Origin: Spirochaetales bacterium
GTDB taxonomy: Bacteria > Spirochaetota > Spirochaetia > DSM-2461
NCBI GenBank assembly: GCA_002748225.1
Contig: PDRU01000054.1
Coordinates: forward strand, 1 to 5,565
Direction of reading: 5' to 3'
Length of the DNA: 5,565 bases
The notes beneath the pieces were generated by a model. The model made no database searches, was not told the origin of the DNA, and worked only from the letters and a program-made list of their open reading frames with translations. Numbering within the stretch: the stretch's first letter is position 1; every line of letters begins with the position of its first letter. Of this stretch, positions 1-5,565 are shown piece by piece. The position numbers and the translations under genes are program-made.

Positions 1-480
1 GGTCTGGGACAGGCCGTTCCTTTCTGGGCTATAGCCATTAGCCGGATTTCCTGGTTTGCCAGGCTTTTTGGCATTATCGCGGCAATGAATATCGGTCTTT
101 ACAGCGGCGAACTTCCCTTCCGGCGGGCCGGCTCGGTTTTAAGCATTGGAGCTTTAGCCGTTCTGACTGTGGCTGTTATGGTTCCTCTGGATGTTACTCA
201 GCTGACGGGGAATCTGATGTACCGTTCTGTGGAGACTTTTTCTCTGGCCCTGGTGGCTCTGGCTCTGGAGCTTCTGGCTGTTATGTCGCTGGCCGGTACG
301 GCCGCAAGTTCCGGGAATTCCCGTTATTACATTCTGGCCGCTTCCTTGTTTGTTATACTTTTAGGGGTTGATTTTTCTTTTTTTGTTTCCCGTCCGCTTG
401 TTATTCCGGGAGCTGTAATGATGGCTGCCGGTCTTATTATGTTCAGCCGGCAAATAAGAAAAATATATCAGTGGATTTAA
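1..480 (+). CDS. Integral membrane protein, C-terminal part (5' end outside window)
   Basis: The frame is open from the first base of the window to the TAA at 478-480, giving 159 residues; the ATG at 85 is internal, because the codons before it read on smoothly as a hydrophobic protein (GLGQAVPFWAIAIS...). The visible part is strongly hydrophobic, with about five candidate membrane segments near residues 15-35, 41-62, 80-103, 109-128 and 131-147. It ends in a short basic tail (SRQIRKIYQWI), which by the positive-inside rule is probably cytoplasmic. Basic residues RR also follow the first segment. I see no catalytic motif and do not recognise the family, so no function is assigned. The gene converges on the kinase gene and the two stop codons overlap. 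No terminator hairpin with a T-run is visible at its end. Confidence 0.85.
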   Translation, partial: GLGQAVPFWAIAISRISWFARLFGIIAAMNIGLYSGELPFRRAGSVLSIGALAVLTVAVMVPLDVTQLTGNLMYRSVETFSLALVALALELLAVMSLAGTAASSGNSRYYILAASLFVILLGVDFSFFVSRPLVIPGAVMMAAGLIMFSRQIRKIYQWI

Positions 481-1079
481 ACGATCATAAAGATGAGCAG
501 TCCTGTTCCCAGGGGAATAACCAGGTTATCGCCGTCTTTCAGGGGAAGGGTTTCCAGCAGGGTTGCTGTAGCGGCCGCGGCTAATGCCGGAAGAATTTGA
601 TTCAGTACAAACAGCGAACTTATTAAAACAGCCAGAAAACATGTTATGGAGCCAATCAGGGTTTTTCCGGTTGGAAGAGTAATGTTCTTCCGCCGCCAGA
701 ATTTACCGGCCAGACTGGCAAGGCCGTCACCGAAGGCCACCGCGTATATGGCCACACTCGCTGCCGGATGCGGATAATAGATAAGTGCGGACATGGCCCC
801 CAGGGCCAGAGTAACCGGTCCCCAGATAAAACCTTTTTCCATTGGACGGGCGGCCATCATGGTAACAGAAGAAATAAAACCGCGGGCGTGCCCGTTCAGC
901 CGGGCCAGTTCGTTAACAATGTAGAAGAGACTCCCGACAGAAAGACACAGAACGGTAAAAACAAAGTTGAAACGGGCCAGCAGGGGAACCAGAGCAATGG
1001 AAATATGAAGGGTTTTACGAACCAGCTCTTTGCGCAGAGTCTGATCAAAAGATATTAAGAAGGGCCCTTCGGTAACCAT
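477..1079 (-). CDS. DGK1/SEC59/VTE5-type membrane CTP-dependent lipid or polyprenol kinase
   Basis: This 200-residue polytopic membrane protein carries the motifs of the dolichol kinase / CTP-dependent diacylglycerol kinase / phytol kinase family, which uses CTP to phosphorylate a lipid alcohol in the membrane. Visible in order: an N-terminal RKTLH (residues 21-25, like the family's RKxxH); GFIWGPVTLALG (83-94); FGDGLASLAGKFWRR (116-130), the nucleotide-binding type GDxxAxxxG signature; GKTLIGS (138-144), matching the family's KTxxGS; and E176 with KDGDNLVIP (181-189), matching the conserved D-D-N-hydrophobic-P end. Length fits the compact bacterial members. The substrate (diacylglycerol, undecaprenol, dolichol-like or phytol-like) cannot be read from the sequence. 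It is often annotated as phosphatidate cytidylyltransferase-like, a name that misleads because CdsA is a distinct family. The ATG at 1079 has no Shine-Dalgarno sequence and follows an in-frame TAG by only nine bases. It is the last gene of the minus-strand cluster. Confidence 0.9.
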   Translation of the reverse strand: MVTEGPFLISFDQTLRKELVRKTLHISIALVPLLARFNFVFTVLCLSVGSLFYIVNELARLNGHARGFISSVTMMAARPMEKGFIWGPVTLALGAMSALIYYPHPAASVAIYAVAFGDGLASLAGKFWRRKNITLPTGKTLIGSITCFLAVLISSLFVLNQILPALAAAATATLLETLPLKDGDNLVIPLGTGLLIFMIV

Positions 1080-1084
1080 ATGGA

Positions 1085-1099
1085 ATAACTATAAGTTAT
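1085..1099. repeat. Perfect 6-bp inverted repeat with 3-base centre
   Basis: ATAACT at 1085-1090 and AGTTAT at 1094-1099 are exact reverse complements around a three-base centre. The repeat covers the candidate -10 box of the kinase gene, so it could be a small operator. As RNA the stem would be weak (A/T rich) and has no T-run, so it is not a convincing terminator. Confidence 0.45.
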
Positions 1100-1116
1100 C
1101 TTTGGATGTTTTCCAA
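1088..1116 (-). promoter_or_regulatory. Candidate sigma70-like promoter for the membrane kinase gene
   Basis: On the minus strand a TTGGAA (forward 1111-1116) lies 17 bases from a TATAGT (forward 1088-1093), a good spacing for a housekeeping promoter with moderate matches to consensus. Counting down from the -10 box puts the transcription start near 1079-1081, right at the ATG of the kinase. If used, it would give an almost leaderless mRNA, which would fit the missing ribosome binding site. It was found by eye only; AT-rich spacers often contain such matches. Confidence 0.4.
1102..1116. repeat. Perfect 5-bp inverted repeat with 5-base loop
   Basis: TTGGA at 1102-1106 and TCCAA at 1112-1116 are reverse complements around a five-base loop. 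It sits two bases from the neighbouring 6-bp inverted repeat, and its right arm is part of the candidate -35 box. It may be chance; the arm is short. Confidence 0.3.
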
Positions 1117-1136
1117 CAAATACCATAATCTTGCCA

Positions 1137-2321
1137 TTATTCATAAGAAAAATTAACCGCAAACCAGTCAGAAACACCGTTTAATCTTTCAGGCAGACTT
1201 CCCGGCGGCAGCGCCGTAGTAAGTTCTGCGGCCAGCCAGGAACCTTCCTCGTCGACATACCGGAATCCTTTACCGGGAATCTGCAGTGCCGCAATGGCAT
1301 GATGTGCCTGATGGGAAAGCAGCATCAGGCCCGGAACATTGTAGCGGTCAAGAAGTACTAACAGCGCCAGAACCAGAGAATCGCAGTCGCCGGTTGCGGA
1401 AGAACAGGCGGTTACAGGCGAGAGCAGTCCGGAAACACTTTCTATTGAACCGTAGGAAAAGCCCTGAAGCCAGGAAAGAATTTCTTTGGCCGCCTGCTCC
1501 GGTTCTGCGGAAGCCTGCGGCAGAGGACCGTTGTTGAGTGCTTCTGCCAGAGGCGCCAGGCGGCTGTAGGTGTCGCGGTAGACCATGCGGTAATAGCGCT
1601 TCCATGCCGGGTAGAAAATTTCGGGTATGCCCGCGTAGGCGGATAGTACGGCGGCTTCCCGTTCTATAAGCTTTTGCGACGCTTCAGCGGCTGCAAGGCT
1701 GTTGTTCCAGCTGATGTTTTGGCCCTGGAAAGAGCTGTTTATAATCTGGCCGGTTTTGCCGTATTCCGGACTGCTGAATTCCATAAAACGGCTGACGGCT
1801 CCCGGACTGAGGGTTTCCCGGGGGCCTGGAGAGTAGGAGTCCAGAACTGAAAGCAGGAAGGGCTGCATTTCGGAAAAATCTTCATCTGCGGCAAAGGCCG
1901 AAAGGCGGATATTGACGCCGGCATCCAGAACCAGCAGAAACCAGCCGCGGAAGGTTTCTCCGGAAAGGGTAAAGGTCCAGTCGGCCAGAGCGGCCTTCCC
2001 CCCCCAGCAGGGAAAAGCGATAATCTGTCCTTGTGCGTTTTCCGGACGCACGTCATCGGCAAAAGTCTGCATATCGGTCCATGTGCCCGGTTCCCAGAAC
2101 ATGGCCTCTACCGCTCCGCGGGAATCCGGAGAGAACCAGCAGGGTCTTGATTTATCTTCACCGGTCAGAACCCATGTTTCAGGAATATTCAGCCGGCTGC
2201 CCCGGACAAGGGGAACTTCGTAAGCGCCGGCTTTGCCTGGAAAAAAGCCCAGGAGAATTGTTATAAACAGAAAAAGAAAAGGGCGTAATTCTTTCGTTTT
2301 ACGGTATAAAAGTAATGTCAT
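1137..2321 (-). CDS. Exported protein with C-terminal transglutaminase-like (Cys-His-Asp) domain
   Basis: The 394-residue product starts with a signal peptide: basic stretch (RKTKELR, 7-13), hydrophobic core (14-27) and an AGA|Y cleavage site after residue 33. Residues 34-165 form a beta-rich domain with NIPETW near its start and a FLLSVLDSY end, a pattern I associate with Mog1/PsbP-like folds (inference). After a helical linker (about 205-265), the C-terminal part has the transglutaminase/cysteine-protease layout: ILSWLQGFSYG (281-291), GDCDS with candidate nucleophile C313, HHAIA with H340 or H341, and YVDEEG with D357. This supports a secreted or periplasmic enzyme acting on peptides or on envelope proteins; protease, amidase or transamidase cannot be told apart. 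The start is four bases after the FapA stop with no Shine-Dalgarno sequence, suggesting translational coupling; the signal peptide supports this ATG. An eight-G run interrupts codons 106-108. Confidence 0.88.
   Translation of the reverse strand: MTLLLYRKTKELRPFLFLFITILLGFFPGKAGAYEVPLVRGSRLNIPETWVLTGEDKSRPCWFSPDSRGAVEAMFWEPGTWTDMQTFADDVRPENAQGQIIAFPCWGGKAALADWTFTLSGETFRGWFLLVLDAGVNIRLSAFAADEDFSEMQPFLLSVLDSYSPGPRETLSPGAVSRFMEFSSPEYGKTGQIINSSFQGQNISWNNSLAAAEASQKLIEREAAVLSAYAGIPEIFYPAWKRYYRMVYRDTYSRLAPLAEALNNGPLPQASAEPEQAAKEILSWLQGFSYGSIESVSGLLSPVTACSSATGDCDSLVLALLVLLDRYNVPGLMLLSHQAHHAIAALQIPGKGFRYVDEEGSWLAAELTTALPPGSLPERLNGVSDWFAVNFSYE
1998..2005 (-). repeat. Poly-G (G8) tract inside the exported protein gene
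   Basis: Forward C8 is G8 on the coding strand, spanning the end of the W106 codon and both G107 and G108 codons. In the sequenced state the frame is intact. Losing one G shifts to a frame that runs about 85 codons to a stop at 1739; gaining one G reaches a TGA after about 40 codons. Both outcomes remove the transglutaminase-like domain but keep the signal peptide. Whether the tract really varies cannot be seen from one sequence. Confidence 0.6.
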
Positions 2322-2325
2322 ACGT

Positions 2326-4272
2326 TTATTTTATCGGCGTTTTTTCCAGCTGGCCGGTTGTTTTATTAAAAATAATGCGGACAGCTTTCAGGGGGTCTTC
2401 TACTTTCAGCTGACGCCCGTGACTCTCAAAAATAACACCCGGCCAGGCTGTTCCCTGTATTTCAATGGCGGAGTCAAAGTGTTCTTCAAATTTTTCCTCA
2501 AGCATAATAATGCGCAGTTTTTTCTTTCTGAGCAGTTTTACGGCATCCAGTTTTTTCTGACGGATCATAATCAGCGTGTTTCCCGTATCCGGTTTTTTGG
2601 AAATTTTTTCCATCATTTCGTCTGTTTTTTTTATGAAATCCTTAATTTTATTTACTTCGTTTTGAACCTGTTCAATCTGGTTTTCTATCAGATAGTTCTG
2701 GCCGAATAATATGAGCGTGTCAGAACCTTTTTCGTTTCCCGCGTCGCCGCAGACAAGGCCTTCTTTAACTTTTACTGTGCCGCCGATAATCCGGCCGTCC
2801 GGGGGGAGTTCCAGTTTCCCGTTGCATTTTACCATGCAGTTCATCAGCGTTTTTGCTGCCTGTATATTGCCGGTAGAGAGCAGGTTTGCTTCTTCCGCGT
2901 ATCCCAGTTTCAGGCTGCCTCCTGTTCTGATAACAGCTTTGTGTTCTCCTTTTATGCCTTTGTTTATTTGAATATCTCCGGAAGAAGTAACAAGCGCGGC
3001 CTGAACAACTTCGCTTACCTCTACACCTTCGGCGCCCTGAACAACAACTTTGGAAAGGATGGAGCCCTGTACCTGAACAATACCCGGAAAGTTGATATTT
3101 CCCGTGGTTGTGGAAACATCGCCTTCAATTTTCATTATATGCTGAATAAAGAGCTGTCCGTCCTTCATAATCAGAAAACCGCCCTTTTCAGCGCTTAAGG
3201 AAGAAAAGCCGTTTTCATCTTTTTTCAGAATATTCTCACCAATTTTATAGATGCTGCTGTTTTCCTTAAGCGGCTCGCCAAGAATATTCCAGCCGCCCAT
3301 ATCTTCGTCCGACAGCATTGTTCCTATTAACTCGCCTGTTTTTACGGGAATGGGCGATTGAGCCGGATCTCCTGAAATGTTAAGGGAAAGCTGGTTGTCG
3401 TCTTTCATGGGCAGCCGGCCTTCCGCCATGAGGGCCTGGGTAACTATTTCGCCCTGAAGAGACAAATCCACGGCTTCCATTATGTTCTCTTCCAGAAATC
3501 CTTTAACAATGCCGGCCTTTTCCGCTTCCGCATGAATGGCGTCGGAACTGGCCGGAGCGCCTGTTCCTTCCGGCAGTCTGAGCGAAACAAACGCCTTTAA
3601 CTTGTCTTCGGTTATATTTATTTGAATTAAGGCATTGCGGTGGCGGCGGACGCGCAGATGAATGGCGCCGTTTTGATCCGTACCCATGTCCAGCAGGCCG
3701 TCGGCAAGAATTTTCAGATTGTCCGACTCCCATTCCAGACCTTCGTGAGTATGAATAACCGGATCGTTTCCCAAAAGGCCTTCCAGGGGTTCTCCGTAAA
3801 CCGATTTTCCGGCAGCGCCTTTTTGGGGTTCGGCAAGTTTTCCGGCAATCTGACCGGCCTCTGCGGCGGCCATTTGGGAAACCATTTCCAGCGGGAAGGC
3901 TTTCAGAGAAGGAATTCCTTTTAACAGTTCCGGTTTTTCTTCCAGCCGTTTCAGGACGGCCTGCATTTCCTCTTCTTCCAGAAAGGGTCTTTCAATAAGC
4001 AGTTCCCTGTCGGGGCCGCGTTCAGGCTCCGTTCCCTCTGCCAGCAGTATCCGGGCTTCTGTTTCTCTGCTTTTCCAGAATTCAACAATGGCGGCTTTAA
4101 TTTCTTCGCCGTCGGCGTCGGCCAGCCGGCTTTTGCGCAGCAGTTCCGCAATAGCCTCAAGCTTCAGCGGTTTGCCGCCTTTTTCTTCCCGGCGGAGAAT
4201 AAGTTCCGCCCGGGTTCTTGACGGATTTACAACAATTTCCATCAAGCCGTCTTTACGGGACGTTTTACTCAT
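2326..4272 (-). CDS. FapA family (DUF342) protein
   Basis: The 648-residue product matches the FapA/DUF342 architecture. Residues 1-130 are an acidic, helical N-terminal extension. The FapA N-terminal domain follows, with two copies of its glycine-rich hairpin: GKLAEPQKGAAGKSVYGEPL (144-163) and GTMLSDEDMGGWNILGEPL (317-335). Residues 380-510 are short repeating beta strands with GNINF, SGDIQI and IIGGTV turns, as expected for the family's right-handed beta-helix. A lysine/glutamate-rich coiled coil (528-600) precedes a small end domain (IQGTAWPGVIF, 605-615). There is no signal peptide or membrane segment, so it is cytoplasmic. Family members have been linked to flagellar assembly and cell-pole organisation; the biochemical role is not settled. 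The ATG overlaps the ATPase stop as ATGA, implying coupled translation and probably a joint function. An alternative ATG at codon 11 exists, but neither start has a strong ribosome binding site. Confidence 0.94.
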   Translation of the reverse strand: MSKTSRKDGLMEIVVNPSRTRAELILRREEKGGKPLKLEAIAELLRKSRLADADGEEIKAAIVEFWKSRETEARILLAEGTEPERGPDRELLIERPFLEEEEMQAVLKRLEEKPELLKGIPSLKAFPLEMVSQMAAAEAGQIAGKLAEPQKGAAGKSVYGEPLEGLLGNDPVIHTHEGLEWESDNLKILADGLLDMGTDQNGAIHLRVRRHRNALIQINITEDKLKAFVSLRLPEGTGAPASSDAIHAEAEKAGIVKGFLEENIMEAVDLSLQGEIVTQALMAEGRLPMKDDNQLSLNISGDPAQSPIPVKTGELIGTMLSDEDMGGWNILGEPLKENSSIYKIGENILKKDENGFSSLSAEKGGFLIMKDGQLFIQHIMKIEGDVSTTTGNINFPGIVQVQGSILSKVVVQGAEGVEVSEVVQAALVTSSGDIQINKGIKGEHKAVIRTGGSLKLGYAEEANLLSTGNIQAAKTLMNCMVKCNGKLELPPDGRIIGGTVKVKEGLVCGDAGNEKGSDTLILFGQNYLIENQIEQVQNEVNKIKDFIKKTDEMMEKISKKPDTGNTLIMIRQKKLDAVKLLRKKKLRIIMLEEKFEEHFDSAIEIQGTAWPGVIFESHGRQLKVEDPLKAVRIIFNKTTGQLEKTPIK

Positions 4273-5408
4273 AACGGGCTCTGACTGGATGCTTCAACAA
4301 TTTTCTTTTTAAGAAACCGGTTCTCCTTTTTAAGTTCATTTATTTCCAGCTGCTGGGTTCGGAGCGTTTCCAGCAGATCTCCCTGGGTCAGGGCTCCGCT
4401 GTGCAGTAATTCTTTCAATGATTCTTTTTTCGTATCGAAATCAACTTCCGCTTCCATTTCGGCTTCACGGAAACTGTCTTCCGAACCCAGGTTTGTCAGG
4501 ATTCCGGTTGATTCAGTTCCCATTTCCAGAATTTTGTCGGTTATCCGGTAAATTGCCTGCGCCAGAACAGACTGCGGTTTGTAGGCAACAATCGGCAGGC
4601 CGGAATTTTGGGCCGTAAGCTGTATCTGATCACGGTAAATAACGCCCAGACTCTCCATTTCAATGCCCAGGTAGTCTCTGGCGGATATGCGCAGGCGGTT
4701 GTTCCTGTTGATATCTTTGGGGTTGTCCAGCATGTTCATTACAAGTCTGGGGCGTAAAAGCGCCGCTTTCTGCCGGTAGGAATCGTATACAGAAGGGTCC
4801 ATTACGCGTATGGAGTCCAGAAGTTTGTTCATGTGAATTTTCTGAAGGGACGTTCCGTCTTTACGCAGATCTTCCATGTAGGAATGAACCGGAGACGATT
4901 TATTATAACAGCCTGTCAGTATGCGGAAAACAGCGTTTTTCAGAAAAAGGTAGGCGTTCAGCGTGGATGTAAGAGTGGGAACGGCAACAAGAATACCGCA
5001 GCCGGAAAGCAGGAAGAAATCAACTGTATTAAAACTGGTTCCGGCACCCAGATCCAGAACAAGATAATCAGCATTCAGTTTCTGAAGGGCGGAAGCCAGC
5101 CGGCGTTTTGAGGCCGCCGGAATATTGGCGGCTCCGGGCAGTTCGGCCTCTCCGGGTATCAGCCGCAGATTTTTCCATGACGTGTCAATAATTATGTCAT
5201 CCAGCCGGGTCTTTCCATTGTTCAGAAAGGTTCCAACACCGAGGGTTCCCGGCTGTTCACCAAGCATAAGATGAAGATTGGAGCCTCCCAGATCAAGGTC
5301 GGCCAGAACAACAGATCGCCCGCTCTGCGCCAGCGCAAGAGCCAGATTGGCCGAGATAAGAGATTTACCGACACCGCCTTTTCCGCTGGCAACGGCTATT
5401 ATCTGCAT
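4269..5408 (-). CDS. MinD/ParA-family P-loop ATPase with C-terminal coiled coil
   Basis: From the ATG at 5408 the product has 379 residues. It opens with the deviant Walker A box SGKGGVGKS (8-16; signature K10, P-loop K15), then ADLDLGGSN (36-44, switch I Asp) and the Walker B stretch YLVLDLGAG (115-123). These are the hallmarks of MinD/ParA/FlhG dimerising ATPases that position cellular structures. A segment around 168-215 (YMEDLRKDG, MDPSVYDSY) is longer than in plain MinD. An acidic linker (308-325) leads to a C-terminal coiled coil (about 345-371) with heptad residues L349, I356, L359, N363, L366 and I370. I see no MinD-like terminal amphipathic membrane helix and no FlhG N-terminal activator motif, so it is an orphan family member rather than MinD or FlhG proper. 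A TTG at 5414 lies one base from GGAGG, too close; the ATG lies seven bases away. The gene heads the operon with FapA. Confidence 0.94.
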   Translation of the reverse strand: MQIIAVASGKGGVGKSLISANLALALAQSGRSVVLADLDLGGSNLHLMLGEQPGTLGVGTFLNNGKTRLDDIIIDTSWKNLRLIPGEAELPGAANIPAASKRRLASALQKLNADYLVLDLGAGTSFNTVDFFLLSGCGILVAVPTLTSTLNAYLFLKNAVFRILTGCYNKSSPVHSYMEDLRKDGTSLQKIHMNKLLDSIRVMDPSVYDSYRQKAALLRPRLVMNMLDNPKDINRNNRLRISARDYLGIEMESLGVIYRDQIQLTAQNSGLPIVAYKPQSVLAQAIYRITDKILEMGTESTGILTNLGSEDSFREAEMEAEVDFDTKKESLKELLHSGALTQGDLLETLRTQQLEINELKKENRFLKKKIVEASSQSPL

Positions 5409-5415
5409 CAGCAAA

Positions 5416-5420
5416 CCTCC
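5416..5420 (-). promoter_or_regulatory. Ribosome binding site of the MinD-like ATPase gene
   Basis: GGAGG on the minus strand lies seven bases before the ATG at 5408, an ideal distance, and only one base before the alternative TTG at 5414. It therefore decides the start in favour of MQIIAVASGKGG. It is the only strong Shine-Dalgarno match in front of a gene in this window. Confidence 0.85.
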
Positions 5421-5449
5421 GAATTAAAGTATTAAGGGGGGAACGTTTG

Positions 5450-5565
5450 TTAATTTTTGCCGGGCGGCAGGTTCCTCTCACAGCATAAGGTTAGGACTTG
5501 GAAGGGGTCAAGGGGCAGGATAATTTCAATCTGGTTAACTTTACCCTTTAGAAGAGCGTATGAGG
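5450..5565 (-). CDS. Possible C-terminal end of an upstream gene (partial, uncertain)
   Basis: A minus-strand frame is open from the right edge to a TAA at 5450-5452, giving about 38 residues ending LPLDPFQVLTLCCERNLPPG-KN. The residue mix is protein-like, codon use resembles the neighbours, and the stop lies 41 bases before the ATPase ATG, a spacing common inside operons. The other two minus frames close within eight codons of the edge. Against it, 38 open codons can occur by chance, and a promoter-like sequence overlaps the stretch. I do not recognise the family. Confidence 0.45.
   Translation of the reverse strand, partial: SYALLKGKVNQIEIILPLDPFQVLTLCCERNLPPGKN
5482..5511 (-). promoter_or_regulatory. 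Candidate sigma70-like promoter for the ATPase-FapA operon
   Basis: On the minus strand TTGACC (forward 5506-5511) is followed after 18 bases by TATGCT (forward 5482-5487). The -35 box matches consensus at five of six positions. A start near 5475 would give a leader of about 67 bases with the GGAGG near its end. If the right-edge open frame is a real gene end, this promoter would sit inside coding sequence and serve as an internal operon promoter. Confidence 0.4.

Noticed and set aside
768..1058. Plus-strand open frame of 96 codons
   Set aside because: It lies wholly antisense to the membrane kinase gene, whose motifs are clear. Its product is low-complexity (Gln/Asn/Gly/Lys rich) with no ribosome binding site.
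1739..2062. Minus-strand open frame of 107 codons within the exported protein gene
   Set aside because: It is the +1 frame of the real gene, Pro/Arg rich and without its own start signal. It matters only as the frame entered if one G is lost from the G8 tract.
2625..2632. Run of eight T (A8 on the coding strand) in the FapA gene
   Set aside because: It encodes Lys-Lys in a lysine-rich coiled coil, where A-runs are expected; a switch near the 3' part of the gene is less persuasive than the G8 tract.
2233..2709. Plus-strand open frame of 158 codons rich in Phe
   Set aside because: The Phe-rich product is simply the antisense of Lys/Glu-rich codons in the FapA coiled coil, and the frame also runs over the gene junction.
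5113..5132. Inverted repeat GCCGCC / GGCGGC with 8-base loop
   Set aside because: It is inside the ATPase coding sequence and follows from Ala/Gly codons; there is no T-run and no reason for a terminator there.
5498..5565. Plus-strand TTGGAA-N17-TAATTT and an ATG at 5560, suggesting a divergent gene
   Set aside because: Only six bases follow the start in the window, the SD is weak, and the minus-strand open frame through the same region is at least as likely.
1..5565. Mobile element, CRISPR array, tRNA/rRNA or defence system
   Set aside because: No terminal repeats, transposase, integrase, spaced direct repeats, tRNA-like fold or recognised defence domain was seen on either strand.

Overview
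The window looks like ordinary, gene-dense bacterial chromosome of intermediate G+C. It holds four complete protein genes on the minus strand, one truncated gene on the plus strand entering from the left edge, and a possible gene end on the minus strand entering from the right edge. No rRNA, tRNA, CRISPR array, insertion sequence, integrase or phage gene is visible. The source is probably a spirochaete related to Treponema. I infer this from the gene pairing and the style of the proteins, not from any marker gene, so it is a moderate-confidence guess.

Layout, read in the direction of minus-strand transcription from right to left. At 5450-5565 an open frame runs in from the edge and may be the tail of an upstream gene. 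Then comes a MinD/ParA-type ATPase (5408 to 4269), with the only strong ribosome binding site in the window. It overlaps by an ATGA junction a large FapA/DUF342 protein (4272 to 2326). Four bases later begins an exported protein with a C-terminal transglutaminase-like Cys-His-Asp domain (2321 to 1137). After a 57-base gap holding two small inverted repeats and a promoter-like sequence lies a membrane kinase of the DGK1/SEC59/VTE5 type (1079 to 477). Its stop codon overlaps by three bases the stop codon of a convergent plus-strand membrane protein (1-480).

The first three minus-strand genes are packed like one operon. The best-supported functional unit is the ATPase/FapA pair. FapA-family proteins are tied to flagellar assembly, cell-pole organisation and the cell surface, and MinD/ParA ATPases position large assemblies. 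Both proteins here end in coiled coils, so a physical partnership is a reasonable hypothesis. The exported transglutaminase-like protein and the lipid/polyprenol kinase point to envelope biology, but nothing in the sequence ties them mechanistically to the first pair.

The points most worth a second look are an eight-G tract in the exported protein gene that could act as a slippage switch, the lack of recognisable ribosome binding sites on all downstream genes, a possibly leaderless kinase gene, and a start-codon correction for the ATPase. I found no convincing new defence or mobile system.
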